A program made the position numbers and the translations under genes. Below, piece after piece: positions 37,694-45,018 of a DNA stretch of 45,544 nt. Source of the DNA: Comamonas sp. lk (GTDB lineage: Bacteria > Pseudomonadota > Gammaproteobacteria > Burkholderiales > Burkholderiaceae_C); the NCBI GenBank assembly GCA_945865675.1, contig CAMBFO010000009.1, positions 1 to 45,544 of the forward strand, in the 5' to 3' direction. Below the pieces are notes generated by a model that worked only from the letters and a program-made list of their open reading frames with translations, was not told where the DNA came from and ran no database searches. Position 1 is the stretch's first letter. Each line of letters starts with the position of its first letter.

Positions 37694-38017
37694 TCAGGCA
37701 AGTACACCAAGTCCGTGTTTCTGAACTACCGCCAATAACTTGAGCGCCATGCCACTGGGTTGTTTGCTGCCGGACTCCCACTTTTGCACAGTGGATTCGC
37801 TGGTATTGAGGTAGCGTGCAAAAACGGGTTGGCTGACATGTGCCTGTTCACGAATATTTTTGATCTGGCATGGGGCCAGAGTTGTAGGTACAGCCAGGCA
37901 GGTCTCATCAAACTGGCGCATGGTGGTTTGGTCAATGGCGCCGACCTTTTGCAACGCAGTAGCAGAGGCATGGATTGCCGCAAAGGCATCACTTTTGAAT
38001 TTCTGTTTTGTCGTCAT
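37694..38017 (-). CDS. XRE/HTH antitoxin (HigA-like) of the RelE toxin
   Basis: A 107-residue protein. The C-terminal half is a helix-turn-helix domain: CQIKNIREQAHVSQPVFARY then TSESTVQKWESGSKQPSGMAL. The N-terminal part is the likely toxin-binding segment. The ATG at 38017 follows GGAG by 8 bases and lies 29 bases inside the upstream toxin frame. The toxin-first order and the HTH antitoxin make this a HigBA-type module. Confidence 0.88.
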   Translation of the reverse strand: MTTKQKFKSDAFAAIHASATALQKVGAIDQTTMRQFDETCLAVPTTLAPCQIKNIREQAHVSQPVFARYLNTSESTVQKWESGSKQPSGMALKLLAVVQKHGLGVLA

Positions 38018-38378
38018 GGCAAATCTCCACAAAGTCTCCGTTAACAAGTAACTGGCCAACCTGCTGTTCTGTCAACCCCGCATAGCCTTTGGCCAGCAGG
38101 CGAAAGGCAAGTAATTCATCGTTCTCAATGTTTGGGCGGTCCTTCTTGGCAAACAGGTACTCGTAGACCCAATACTTGCTACCTTTAGCCAAAATGATTG
38201 ACCGGTGCAAGTTGCTGCTGAGCCTCTTCTTGAAAACACCGCCACCCAAATCATCTACCTGCCCCAACAGAACCTGCTGTATGGCTAAACAAAGCTCAAC
38301 GTCTTTGATCTTGGCCTTTTTTGCATCCTTGGAAAATCTGGCGGTCTTAAAGGCGCGGTTTGACGCATCGGCTAACAT
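37989..38378 (-). CDS. RelE-type toxin (PF06296-like)
   Basis: A 129-residue protein with the pattern of the RelE subgroup that pairs with XRE antitoxins: ARFSKDAKKAKIKDVELCLA, LGGGVFKKRLSS, SIILAKGSKYWVYEYLFAKKDRPNI and ENDELLAFRLLAKGY. Members are mRNA-cleaving toxins. It starts directly downstream of a near-consensus promoter with no room for a ribosome-binding site, so the message is probably leaderless. It overlaps its antitoxin gene by 29 bases. Confidence 0.88.
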   Translation of the reverse strand: MLADASNRAFKTARFSKDAKKAKIKDVELCLAIQQVLLGQVDDLGGGVFKKRLSSNLHRSIILAKGSKYWVYEYLFAKKDRPNIENDELLAFRLLAKGYAGLTEQQVGQLLVNGDFVEICHDDKTEIQK

Positions 38379-38383
38379 GGCTT

Positions 38384-38412
38384 AGTGTAGCACCAGGTGG
38401 TACTGATTGCAA
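38384..38412 (-). promoter_or_regulatory. Promoter of the RelE/HTH module, probably leaderless
   Basis: On the minus strand TTGCAA (38412-38407), 17 bp, TACACT (38389-38384), with TGC just before the -10 (an extended -10). Five bases then lead to the ATG at 38378. Hexamers and spacing are identical to the brnT promoter at 30738-30766. Confidence 0.6.
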
Positions 38413-38431
38413 TATTCACACTCTGCAGGCA

Positions 38432-38539
38432 CGATAAATTATCGGAGTATGGCCAACATTTAAATGGTCATACAAAGGCTCAGTCGAAAAGGTCCTGACC
38501 TAACGGGTTTCTTCGGTGTCCGGTAATTCAAATTTGAAT
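38432..38539. other. Palindrome-rich divergent intergenic segment
   Basis: Three separate inverted repeats lie between the divergent RelE and second MazF-like modules. They are CGATAA-A-TTATCG (38432-38444, perfect), GTATGGCCA (38447-38455) against TGGTCATAC (38465-38473, 8 of 9 pairs), and ATTCAAATTTGAAT (38526-38539, perfect). They are candidate binding sites for the two antitoxins. The first is about 20 bases upstream of the relE -35 element. Confidence 0.4.
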
Positions 38540-38571
38540 GCGGGTGAATTTCAGGAGGTAGTGGCCTTTAT

Positions 38572-38586
38572 TGATATCATGTATCA
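38572..38586. promoter_or_regulatory. Operator-like palindrome before the second MazF-like module
   Basis: TGATA (38572-38576) and TATCA (38582-38586) are inverted around TCATG, ending 7 bases before the preferred ATG at 38594. A TATCAT (38582-38587) could serve as a -10 element, but no matching -35 hexamer is seen at the right distance. Confidence 0.4.
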
Positions 38587-38593
38587 TGTCTAC

Positions 38594-39076
38594 ATGAGCA
38601 ATACCAAATCGACAAGCCTGTCCATGCGTCAAAGCCCTAGCGCAACGGACAATGCGCAAATGACCTTGGACACCACGTCGCCCCTTGCGCCTAAAGCCAA
38701 GGTTTTTCAGGTGCTGGTGCGGTTACCCGAGGACGTGGCAAGCCGTTTTGTACAGCTGGTAAAGCCGGGGCAGCGCAACAACTATTTCTTGGAGCTCTTG
38801 CGCCGCGATCTGGATCGCGAAAGCGATGCGCTTGTACAAGCAGCCCAAGAATTGACCGCTCTAGAGGCTAAAAATGCCGCACTTAAAACAGAAGACGCAT
38901 CTTGGCTCAATGCCAGCCTCATAAACAGTGACGATGATGATTTTGACGCGGCAGAGTTTGAACGCCAATATCAAGTTGTCAAACAAGCGCAAGAAACCGC
39001 CAAGGAAACCAAGCGCACAGCTCCAAAAGCCAGGCGTGTAGCCCCACGCACGGGGCAATCATCACCCGCAGCCTGA
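38594..39076 (+). CDS. Antitoxin of the second MazF-like module
   Basis: A 160-residue protein from the preferred ATG. The segment KVFQVLVRLPEDVASRFVQL followed by GQRNNYFLELLRRDLDRES fits a ribbon-helix-helix fold. A charged coiled-coil-like stretch, an acidic DDDDFDAAEFERQY and a basic C-terminal tail follow. The start is uncertain: a GTG at 38516 and an ATG at 38579 are in frame, and an AGGAGG at 38553-38558 suits neither. The product would be long for an antitoxin. The toxin gene follows after 8 bases. Confidence 0.75.
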   Translation: MSNTKSTSLSMRQSPSATDNAQMTLDTTSPLAPKAKVFQVLVRLPEDVASRFVQLVKPGQRNNYFLELLRRDLDRESDALVQAAQELTALEAKNAALKTEDASWLNASLINSDDDDFDAAEFERQYQVVKQAQETAKETKRTAPKARRVAPRTGQSSPAA

Positions 39077-39084
39077 CCCTTTTG

Positions 39085-39432
39085 ATGCCAGCCACTTCAT
39101 ACTTACGCGGCAGGGTGTATTGGGTTGAACTAGACCCGATTAAGGGCGCAGAGATTGCCAAAACACGCCCGTGTGTGATCCTCTCGACCAATGAAGTAAA
39201 TCAACATCGAAAAACCGTCGTTGTGCTTCCATTGACCACCACCAAAACACCGGCAATAGCCCCACTTCTGATCGCGACACCATCCATGGGCGCTGATTCC
39301 AAGGCGCGTATCGAACATCTACGCGGTGTGGACAAATCCCGCATCAAGGCAGCCATTGGGGACATGGATGCCGCAGATATGGCTGCTATCGAAGACGCAC
39401 TGCGGCGTGTGCTTCGGCTCAACCAAGTCTAA
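39085..39432 (+). CDS. MazF/PemK-family ribonuclease toxin (second module)
   Basis: A 115-residue toxin with LRGRVYWVELDPIKGAEIAK, TRPCVILSTNEVNQHRKTVV, VVLPLTT and EHLRGVDKSRI, all typical of the MazF/PemK fold. The ATG at 39085 is preferred to a TTG one codon upstream. Its TAA overlaps the TAG of the convergent yghU gene by 3 bases, so there is no space for a terminator between them. Clearly different in sequence from the toxin at 36654. Confidence 0.92.
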   Translation: MPATSYLRGRVYWVELDPIKGAEIAKTRPCVILSTNEVNQHRKTVVVLPLTTTKTPAIAPLLIATPSMGADSKARIEHLRGVDKSRIKAAIGDMDAADMAAIEDALRRVLRLNQV

Positions 39433-40268
39433 AAGTCGCTGGCATCATGCCGCTCGGGCAATTGGTTGTCGGCATCGCCCCAGGTGCGGTTGACTTTGCG
39501 GCCGCGTTGCACCGCCGGTCGCTTGGCGATCTGGTCGGCCCAGCGGATGACGTGGGTGTATTCCTGCACTTGTAAAAATTCGCCCGCTTCATAGAGCTGG
39601 CCTTTGGCCAGGGCGCCATACCAGGGCCAGACGGCCATGTCGGCGATGGTGTATTCCTCGCCCGCCAGATAAGGGCGTTCTGCCAGGTGTTTGTCCAGCA
39701 CGTCCATTTGCCGCTTGACCTCCATGGCAAAGCGGTTGATGGGGTATTCCATCTTGCTGGGCGCATAGGCATAAAAATGGCCGAAGCCACCGCCCAAAAA
39801 GGGCGTGCTGCCCATTTGCCAGAACAGCCAAGACATGCATTCGGTCTGCAGGGCAAAGTCCTTGGGCACAAAGGCGTCAAATTTTTGTGCCAGATACCAC
39901 AAAATCGCGCCCGACTCAAACACCCGCACCGGCTGGGGCCCGCTGCGGTCGAGCAGGGCGGGAATCTTGGAGTTGGGGTTGATGGCGACAAAGTCGCTGC
40001 CAAACTGCTGGCCTTCCTGGATGTTGACGAGCCAGGCATCGTATTCTGCGCCGCCGTGGCCCAGGGCGAGTAATTCTTCCAGCATCACCGTCACTTTGAT
40101 GCCGTTTGGCGTACCCAGTGAATACAGTTGCAAGGGATGCTTGCCTACTGGCAGCGTCTTGTCGTGGGTGGCACCGGCGATGGGCCGGTTGATGTGCGCG
40201 AACTTGCCGCCGCTGCTCTTGTCCCAAGTCCAAATCTTTGGGGGGAGATATTGCGTGGTGTCGCTCAT
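39429..40268 (-). CDS. yghU: Glutathione-dependent disulfide-bond oxidoreductase YghU
   Basis: A 279-residue nu-class glutathione transferase. The N-terminal arm YLPPKIWTWDKSSGGKFAHINRP is typical of YghU and forms part of the dimer. The thioredoxin fold has HPLQLYSLGTPNGIKVTVML and NPNSKIPALLD, the glutathione site VFESGAILWYL, and the helical domain GGGFGHFYAYAP. Such enzymes bind two glutathiones and reduce disulfides and organic peroxides in the cytosol. It starts next to the stop of the crotonase-family gene, from which it is probably co-transcribed. Confidence 0.93.
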   Translation of the reverse strand: MSDTTQYLPPKIWTWDKSSGGKFAHINRPIAGATHDKTLPVGKHPLQLYSLGTPNGIKVTVMLEELLALGHGGAEYDAWLVNIQEGQQFGSDFVAINPNSKIPALLDRSGPQPVRVFESGAILWYLAQKFDAFVPKDFALQTECMSWLFWQMGSTPFLGGGFGHFYAYAPSKMEYPINRFAMEVKRQMDVLDKHLAERPYLAGEEYTIADMAVWPWYGALAKGQLYEAGEFLQVQEYTHVIRWADQIAKRPAVQRGRKVNRTWGDADNQLPERHDASDF

Positions 40269-41069
40269 CTAGCATCCCTTAAATTGCGGCGGGCGTTTTT
40301 CAACAAAAGCCAACGCAGCGCCTTTGTGGTCCTGGGTTTCAAAGGTGCGAATCATATGGGGCGCTTCTAAGTCCAGCACATCACCGAGCGATCCGCGCAG
40401 CGCGGTGTTGAGGTTTTGCTTCATATACCCGACCGCCACGGTGGGCAGCGCGGCCAGTTCGCCGGTCCAGGCTTGGGCGGCTTGGGCCAGTTGGTCTGGG
40501 GCTACCACCCGGTTGACCAGGCCGATGCGCAGGGCTTCTTCGCTTTGTACGACTTGGGCCGTGAAATACATTTCGCGCGCTTTGGCAGCGCCCACCAAGT
40601 AGTTGAGAAAGTAGCTGCCGCCAAAGTCGCCAGAAAGCCCGATTTTGGAAAAAGCGGTAGTGAATTTGGCATTGCTGGAGGCAATACGCATGTCGCAGGC
40701 TAGCGCGAGTGACAGGCCAGCACCGGCCGCCGGGCCGGGGATGACGGCCAGTGTGGGCTTGGGCATTTCATGCAGCCAGCGGGCGGATTCCATGATCATG
40801 CGCAGGCCCTGGGTGCGCTCTTCAAAACTGACGGTTTCTACACCATCAGCTGCGCTTTTGGCAAAGCCTTTGACATCGCCGCCAGCGCAAAAAGCATCGC
40901 CCGTGCCTGTCAGCACCACCAGGCGCACACTGCGGTCGGCGGCCAGTCGGGCCAGGCTGCGCTCTAGGTCAATCAGCATGGGCCGCGTCATGGCGTTGCG
41001 CGCCTCGGGGCGGTTCATCGTCAAGGTGGCGATGCCGCCTTCAATGTGTTCCAGTAAATCTTGGCTCAT
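40269..41069 (-). CDS. Crotonase-fold protein (enoyl-CoA hydratase/isomerase family)
   Basis: A 266-residue member with GGIATLTMNRPEARNAMTRPM, the first oxyanion loop AFCAGGDVKGFA, and the second in GPAAGAGLSLALACDMRIAS. The two catalytic glutamates of true enoyl-CoA hydratases are absent: GGGCE is replaced by GAGLS and QPE by AFS. A GLSGDFGGSYFL segment places an Asp where PaaG-type isomerases have their catalytic Asp. It is therefore more likely an isomerase or other CoA-ester enzyme than a hydratase. It precedes yghU with no spacing. Confidence 0.87.
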   Translation of the reverse strand: MSQDLLEHIEGGIATLTMNRPEARNAMTRPMLIDLERSLARLAADRSVRLVVLTGTGDAFCAGGDVKGFAKSAADGVETVSFEERTQGLRMIMESARWLHEMPKPTLAVIPGPAAGAGLSLALACDMRIASSNAKFTTAFSKIGLSGDFGGSYFLNYLVGAAKAREMYFTAQVVQSEEALRIGLVNRVVAPDQLAQAAQAWTGELAALPTVAVGYMKQNLNTALRGSLGDVLDLEAPHMIRTFETQDHKGAALAFVEKRPPQFKGC

Positions 41070-41136
41070 GGGCTTCCTTGGGCTGGGTTCAGTGACAACT
41101 TTGCTGTGGCTTTTTTGCTGGCAGGCTATGCGGCGC

Positions 41137-42117
41137 TTAGGCCGCCAGCAAGGCGGCTTTGGCCTCTTGGTATTCGCGCTGAAAGCGCGCCACCATGTCT
41201 GCAGCCGGCATTACTTCGCGGATGGCGCCTATGCCCTGGCCACAGCCCCAGATGTCTTTCCACGCCTTTGCGGCATTGGCGCCTTCGCCGCTGGCAAAGT
41301 TCATTTTGCTGGGGTCGCTCTCAGGCAAATGGTCGGGGTCCATACCGGCGTTGCGGATGCTGCCTTTGAGGTAGTTGCCGTGGATGCCGGTGTAGAAGTT
41401 GCTATAGACAATGTCGTCCGAATTGGACTCGGTAATCATCTGCTTGTAGCCATCGACCGCGCGTGCTTCGTCGGTTGCAATAAAGGCAGAGCCGATATAG
41501 GCCAGGTCCGCACCCATGGCCTGGGCCGCCAAAATGGCGCCGCCCGAGGAAATAGCCCCGGACAATGCGACCGGGCCACCAAACCATTGGCGGATTTCAG
41601 CCACCATGGCAAACGGGCTTTTCACGCTGGCGTGGCCGCCGGCGCCCGCGGCGACGGGTATCAGGCCGTCTGCGCCTTTTTCGATGGCCTTGTGGGCAAA
41701 CACGTTGTTAATCACATCATGCAGCACCACGCCGCCCCAGGCCTGCACCGCGCGGTTGACGTCCTCGCGGGCACCCAGGCTGGTAATGACGATAGGCACT
41801 TTGTATTTTTCGCAGACCTGCATATCGTGGTCCAAGCGGTCATTGCTTTTGTGCACGATCTGGTTGATGGCAAAAGGCGCTGAGGGCGACTCAGGGTGGG
41901 CCTTGTCATGGGCTGCTAGCGCCTCGGTAATTTCAGCCAACCATTCGTCTAGCTGGGCGGCAGGGCGCGCGTTGAGGGCGGGCATGGAACCCACCACACC
42001 GGCCTTGCACTGGGCGATGACCAGTTTGGGGTTGCTGATGATGAACAGCGGCGAGGCGATCACCGGGAAGCGTAATTTTTGGAGTACGGGCGGGAGGTAG
42101 CGGGCAGGGGCGGTCAT
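41137..42117 (-). CDS. Nitronate monooxygenase-type FMN enzyme (2-nitropropane dioxygenase family)
   Basis: A 326-residue TIM-barrel flavoprotein. Visible: LRFPVIASPLFIISNPKLVI at the N terminus, AGVVGSMPALNARP, VVLHDVINNVFAHKAIEKGADG, then VAAGAGGHAS for FMN, and ALSGAISSGGAILAAQAMGADLAYIGSAF. Family members oxidise nitronates, but many relatives may act as enoyl reductases. The ATG at 42117 is preferred; the open frame continues to 42249 through sequence unlike the family. Confidence 0.9.
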   Translation of the reverse strand: MTAPARYLPPVLQKLRFPVIASPLFIISNPKLVIAQCKAGVVGSMPALNARPAAQLDEWLAEITEALAAHDKAHPESPSAPFAINQIVHKSNDRLDHDMQVCEKYKVPIVITSLGAREDVNRAVQAWGGVVLHDVINNVFAHKAIEKGADGLIPVAAGAGGHASVKSPFAMVAEIRQWFGGPVALSGAISSGGAILAAQAMGADLAYIGSAFIATDEARAVDGYKQMITESNSDDIVYSNFYTGIHGNYLKGSIRNAGMDPDHLPESDPSKMNFASGEGANAAKAWKDIWGCGQGIGAIREVMPAADMVARFQREYQEAKAALLAA

Positions 42118-42299
42118 GTGGGCGGGTAAAAACGTTGAGGGGTGGAGAACTGCCCGATAGCATACGACAGGCCAAGGGCGCCCGATCTCGCCAAGGTGAC
42201 AGCCAGGCCTGGCTGCTTCGCCTGGACCTGTCCGCCCTTTGCGCAGCATGGCGCAGGCCGTGGTAGCCTAGGGTTTTCGTTTTGTAAACCTTGTGGACT

Positions 42300-42776
42300 A
42301 TGCAGCTTAAAGCGTGGCGATTACGCGTGCTAGCCTTGGCTTGGGCTATGCCAATGGTTGCCAGCGCGGCGCTGGGCGGGGTGCCGTTTGTCGCTGGTGC
42401 TTCGGCTGCGGTGGATGCTAGGGTTGCGCGCTATCAGCCTGTAGCAATCGCCCAGGGCGGCTATCGGGTGTTTGCGCTAGAGCTCAACAACGCAACCGTG
42501 CTGCAAGAATTTGTAGATGCCAGCGGCCAGGTTTTCGCCCTGCGCTGGAGCGGCCCGGACGTACCGGACATGGGCATGCTTCTGGGGCCTTATTTGCCGG
42601 TATTTAAGGCCGCGGTGCAAGCGGCCAGGCAAGCGGGCAAGCGCGGCGGGCCCGTCACGGTGCAATCGGGCGGCTTAGTGCTGGTCTCTACTGGTGTCAT
42701 GGGTGCGTTTCAGGGCTACGCCTATCTGACGGCACTGCTTCCGCCTGGTGTTGATGTGCAGGCGCTGTTGAAATAG
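42300..42776 (+). CDS. DUF2844 family secreted protein
   Basis: A 158-residue protein with a signal peptide (LRVLALAWAMPMVASA, cleavage before ALGG). The mature N terminus ALGGVPF and the central VLQEFVDASGQVFALRWSGPDVPDMGMLLGPY-type sequence (about residues 62-93) match DUF2844, of unknown function. An ATG at 42300 is preferred to a TTG at 42291. It is 10 bases upstream of the DUF3443 gene; the two families are regularly found together, so a shared envelope role is likely. Confidence 0.8.
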   Translation: MQLKAWRLRVLALAWAMPMVASAALGGVPFVAGASAAVDARVARYQPVAIAQGGYRVFALELNNATVLQEFVDASGQVFALRWSGPDVPDMGMLLGPYLPVFKAAVQAARQAGKRGGPVTVQSGGLVLVSTGVMGAFQGYAYLTALLPPGVDVQALLK

Positions 42777-42786
42777 TGCGGGCTTG

Positions 42787-44034
42787 ATGAAGCGCTTTTT
42801 TTTGCATGTCGCGCTGGCATCGGCACTGGCGGCCTGTGGTGGAGGGACATCTGCGCCACAACAGGAAGCGCTGTTGGTCAACGGTGCGAACGTTGTCGAC
42901 CTTGTGGTCGATGGCGGACCCGACGGCAACGGGGTGAACCGGCTGTTCACCAGCGTGACGATTTGCAAACCCGGCAGCGCAACGCTGTGCACAACCATAG
43001 ACCATGTGCTGGTGGACACCGGCTCGGTGGGATTGCGGCTGCTAGCCAGTGAGGTGCCGACCCAATTGCAATTGAGCGCCGCCAAAAACACCAGTGGTAA
43101 CGCGCTGCTAGGGTGCGGCAATTTTTTGGATGGCTCTTTTGCCTGGGGCCCGCTGGCGCTGGCGGATGTGAAGCTGGGCGGATTGACGGCAGCCGATACC
43201 ACGGTCCAATTGGTCGGCCACTCGAACTATGACCGATTTCAAAGCCAATGCTCGGCCTCTGGTGATCCCATCATTACCCCCAGCGACCTGGGTGCCAAGG
43301 GGATATTGGGCCTGGGCCTAAGCAAACAGGACTGCGGCAGCGCCTGCGCAGTGCAAGGGCGGCGCAGCGCACAAAACGGTAAATATTTCAGCTGCACCAA
43401 CGCCGCCTGTACCAGCGTCGTCGGCACCACCTTGGCGACCGACAAGCAACTACAACAGGTGGTAGCGCGTTTTCCCACGGATAACAATGGCCTTGCCATC
43501 CAAATGAACAGTGTGCCTAACGCAGGTGCCACCACCGCCACGGGGAAAATGGTTTTCGGGCTGGGCACGCGAAGCAATAACCAATTTCCCACCTTGCAGG
43601 TCTTGCCGACCACCAGTCAGGGTTATCTCTTGGGTGTCCTAAGCAGCAATAGCGCATGGGCAGGGGGCAGTTTTTCCAGTACCTTTTTGGACACCGGCTC
43701 TAACGGTATTTTTTTCGACTCCAATTTGCCTAATTGCGGATACCCCAATGACAGCGGCTTTTATTGCCCGCTTGCGGACGTGGTTTTCAGTGTGGCGCTT
43801 GGCAGCGCAGGGGCTGGGCAGGCGAGAAAGAGTTTCACCATCACCAATGCCGCAGCTTTGTTCCAAAAAGGCAATACCGCGCTGCCGACCTTGGGCGGAA
43901 CCCTGAACGCCCAGGGCCTTTTAGACTTGGGCTTGCCATTTTTTTATGGCAAAACCGTGGTCATTGGCATTGACGGCATGGCCGCTACGGGTGTGGGCGC
44001 AAGCACGGCTACGGGGCCGTTTTATGCTTTTTAG
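42787..44034 (+). CDS. DUF3443 family lipoprotein with two aspartic-protease-like DTGS motifs
   Basis: A 415-residue protein with a lipoprotein signal (LASALAACGGG, lipobox Cys17). HVLVDTGSVGLRLLAS places an Asp at residue 77 and STFLDTGSNGIFFDSN a second Asp at residue 302. Both resemble the active-site motifs of pepsin-fold enzymes (hydrophobic-DTGS-x-x-hydrophobic) and their 225-residue spacing suits a two-lobed fold. KGILGLGLSKQDCG also resembles the GILGLG motif after the flap in pepsins. Several cysteines suggest disulfides. DUF3443 has no assigned function that I know of. The protease fold is inferred from motifs alone. Confidence 0.82.
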   Translation: MKRFFLHVALASALAACGGGTSAPQQEALLVNGANVVDLVVDGGPDGNGVNRLFTSVTICKPGSATLCTTIDHVLVDTGSVGLRLLASEVPTQLQLSAAKNTSGNALLGCGNFLDGSFAWGPLALADVKLGGLTAADTTVQLVGHSNYDRFQSQCSASGDPIITPSDLGAKGILGLGLSKQDCGSACAVQGRRSAQNGKYFSCTNAACTSVVGTTLATDKQLQQVVARFPTDNNGLAIQMNSVPNAGATTATGKMVFGLGTRSNNQFPTLQVLPTTSQGYLLGVLSSNSAWAGGSFSSTFLDTGSNGIFFDSNLPNCGYPNDSGFYCPLADVVFSVALGSAGAGQARKSFTITNAAALFQKGNTALPTLGGTLNAQGLLDLGLPFFYGKTVVIGIDGMAATGVGASTATGPFYAF

Positions 44035-44082
44035 CCGTATTCATCAAATTTCAAACATTAAAGTACCAAAAACAAATTAAAT

Positions 44083-44115
44083 GGGCTGAGTCCTGTGCAA
44101 TACAGAACTCAGCCC
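44083..44115. terminator. Hairpin terminator between convergent genes
   Basis: GGGCTGAGTCCTGT (44083-44096) pairs with 44102-44115 at 13 of 14 positions around a 5-base loop. Read on the minus strand it is followed by ATTTAATTTGTTTTT, so it should end transcription of the lipoprotein gene at 44196-44834. On the plus strand there is no T-run, so termination of the DUF3443 transcript would be weaker. Confidence 0.6.
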
Positions 44116-44144
44116 TCGGCGCCCTGCGCGCGTATGCAAGTTAT
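44104..44144 (+). repeat. 41-bp imperfect direct repeat, copy 1
   Basis: Matches 44978-45018 at 37 of 41 positions, with a shared 16-base block GGCGCCCTGCGCGCGT. The first part of this copy forms the right arm of the terminator hairpin. The two copies flank the lipoprotein gene. Confidence 0.75.
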
Positions 44145-44195
44145 CCAGAAATTTTCATTGCGCAGGCTTTGAAGCTTGCCCCATTCCCGTGCGGC

Positions 44196-44834
44196 TTATT
44201 GTCTGAAGAAAGTGTATCTAAGGTCCTCGATGACTACCGTAGGATAGCCCGCTGTGGTCGTATTTGGGGGTGTGAGAATTAAGGTATTCGCGTCAGATAA
44301 ATAGACAATCGCCTTAAATATAGTTCCGGAATAGTATGCGGCAAAGACCTTGATATTTCCGGCAGATAAGGTGCCATTAGCATTTGGCCCCAGATTGCTT
44401 TCTGAATAAGTCACTTGTTCAACTTTCTTCCCTGATGCTAGTGTGGCGCTGGCATCATACGTAATGAGGTTTTGACCATAGTTGCTGGTAATCCCGTTTG
44501 CAACAGCAGAAAAAGAGTTGGTATTGAGCCCTGTTTTGACGACACTGCCAATCGCTGTTCCGCCGCATGTGATGTCACTGTTGGCATAGACAGTGTGCGT
44601 CTGTTCGGTGTTAACCGTGTTTGCGTTCACCTTGCTCATTTTTATCGTAGTAACCGTATTGGTTATTTTATTGTCCGCGCTTTGCAAGACGCCCTCATTA
44701 GGCAAACAACGACCTTTCCAAGTTCCTACATATTTGTCGGCGGGGTCCGAATCACTGCTGCTACTGGAACCCCCTCCGCCGCATGCGGAAAGCAGGGCTG
44801 TGGCGATGGCGACGATGGTGATTGCTTGTTTCAT
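44196..44834 (-). CDS. Unrecognised lipoprotein
   Basis: A 212-residue protein with a clear lipoprotein signal (IATALLSACGGGGSSSSS, lipobox Cys18) and a Ser-rich linker. The mature part begins KYVGTWKGRC and is rich in Thr, Asn and Ser, with alternating strands typical of a small beta-barrel or lipocalin-like fold. Two or three cysteines (GRCLPNEG, ITCGGTA) could form a disulfide. The ATG at 44834 has a perfect AGGAGG at 44839-44844 (minus strand). The 5' region is strongly AT-rich with TATAGT (44864-44859) and TTTACA (44889-44884) 19 bp apart as a possible promoter. Family not recognised. Confidence 0.75.
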   Translation of the reverse strand: MKQAITIVAIATALLSACGGGGSSSSSDSDPADKYVGTWKGRCLPNEGVLQSADNKITNTVTTIKMSKVNANTVNTEQTHTVYANSDITCGGTAIGSVVKTGLNTNSFSAVANGITSNYGQNLITYDASATLASGKKVEQVTYSESNLGPNANGTLSAGNIKVFAAYYSGTIFKAIVYLSDANTLILTPPNTTTAGYPTVVIEDLRYTFFRQ

Positions 44835-44977
44835 AATTGCCTCCTTTAAAAAAATACAACTATACATAAAAAAATAAATGTTTTGTAAATGCAATTTTTT
44901 ATGAATGGTCTTTTCTTAGAGGCGGATTGAAACTGGGGAAACTATGGCAACAGGCTAGGCTGCGCTGGCTTTTATAT

Positions 44978-45018
44978 AGAACTCAGCGCTGGGCGCCCTG
45001 CGCGCGTCTTCAAGTTAT
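44978..45018 (+). repeat. 41-bp imperfect direct repeat, copy 2
   Basis: Second copy of the repeat at 44104-44144. It lies upstream of the lipoprotein gene and its end overlaps the last codons of the convergent serine hydrolase gene (stop at 45010-45012). Unlike copy 1 it lacks a pairing left arm. Confidence 0.75.

Noticed and set aside
37503-37724. A 73-codon plus-strand frame in the toxin-antitoxin cluster
   Set aside because: Ser/Ala/Cys-rich product without a ribosome-binding site. The minus-strand 48-residue frame in the same place has a GAGG site and operon context.
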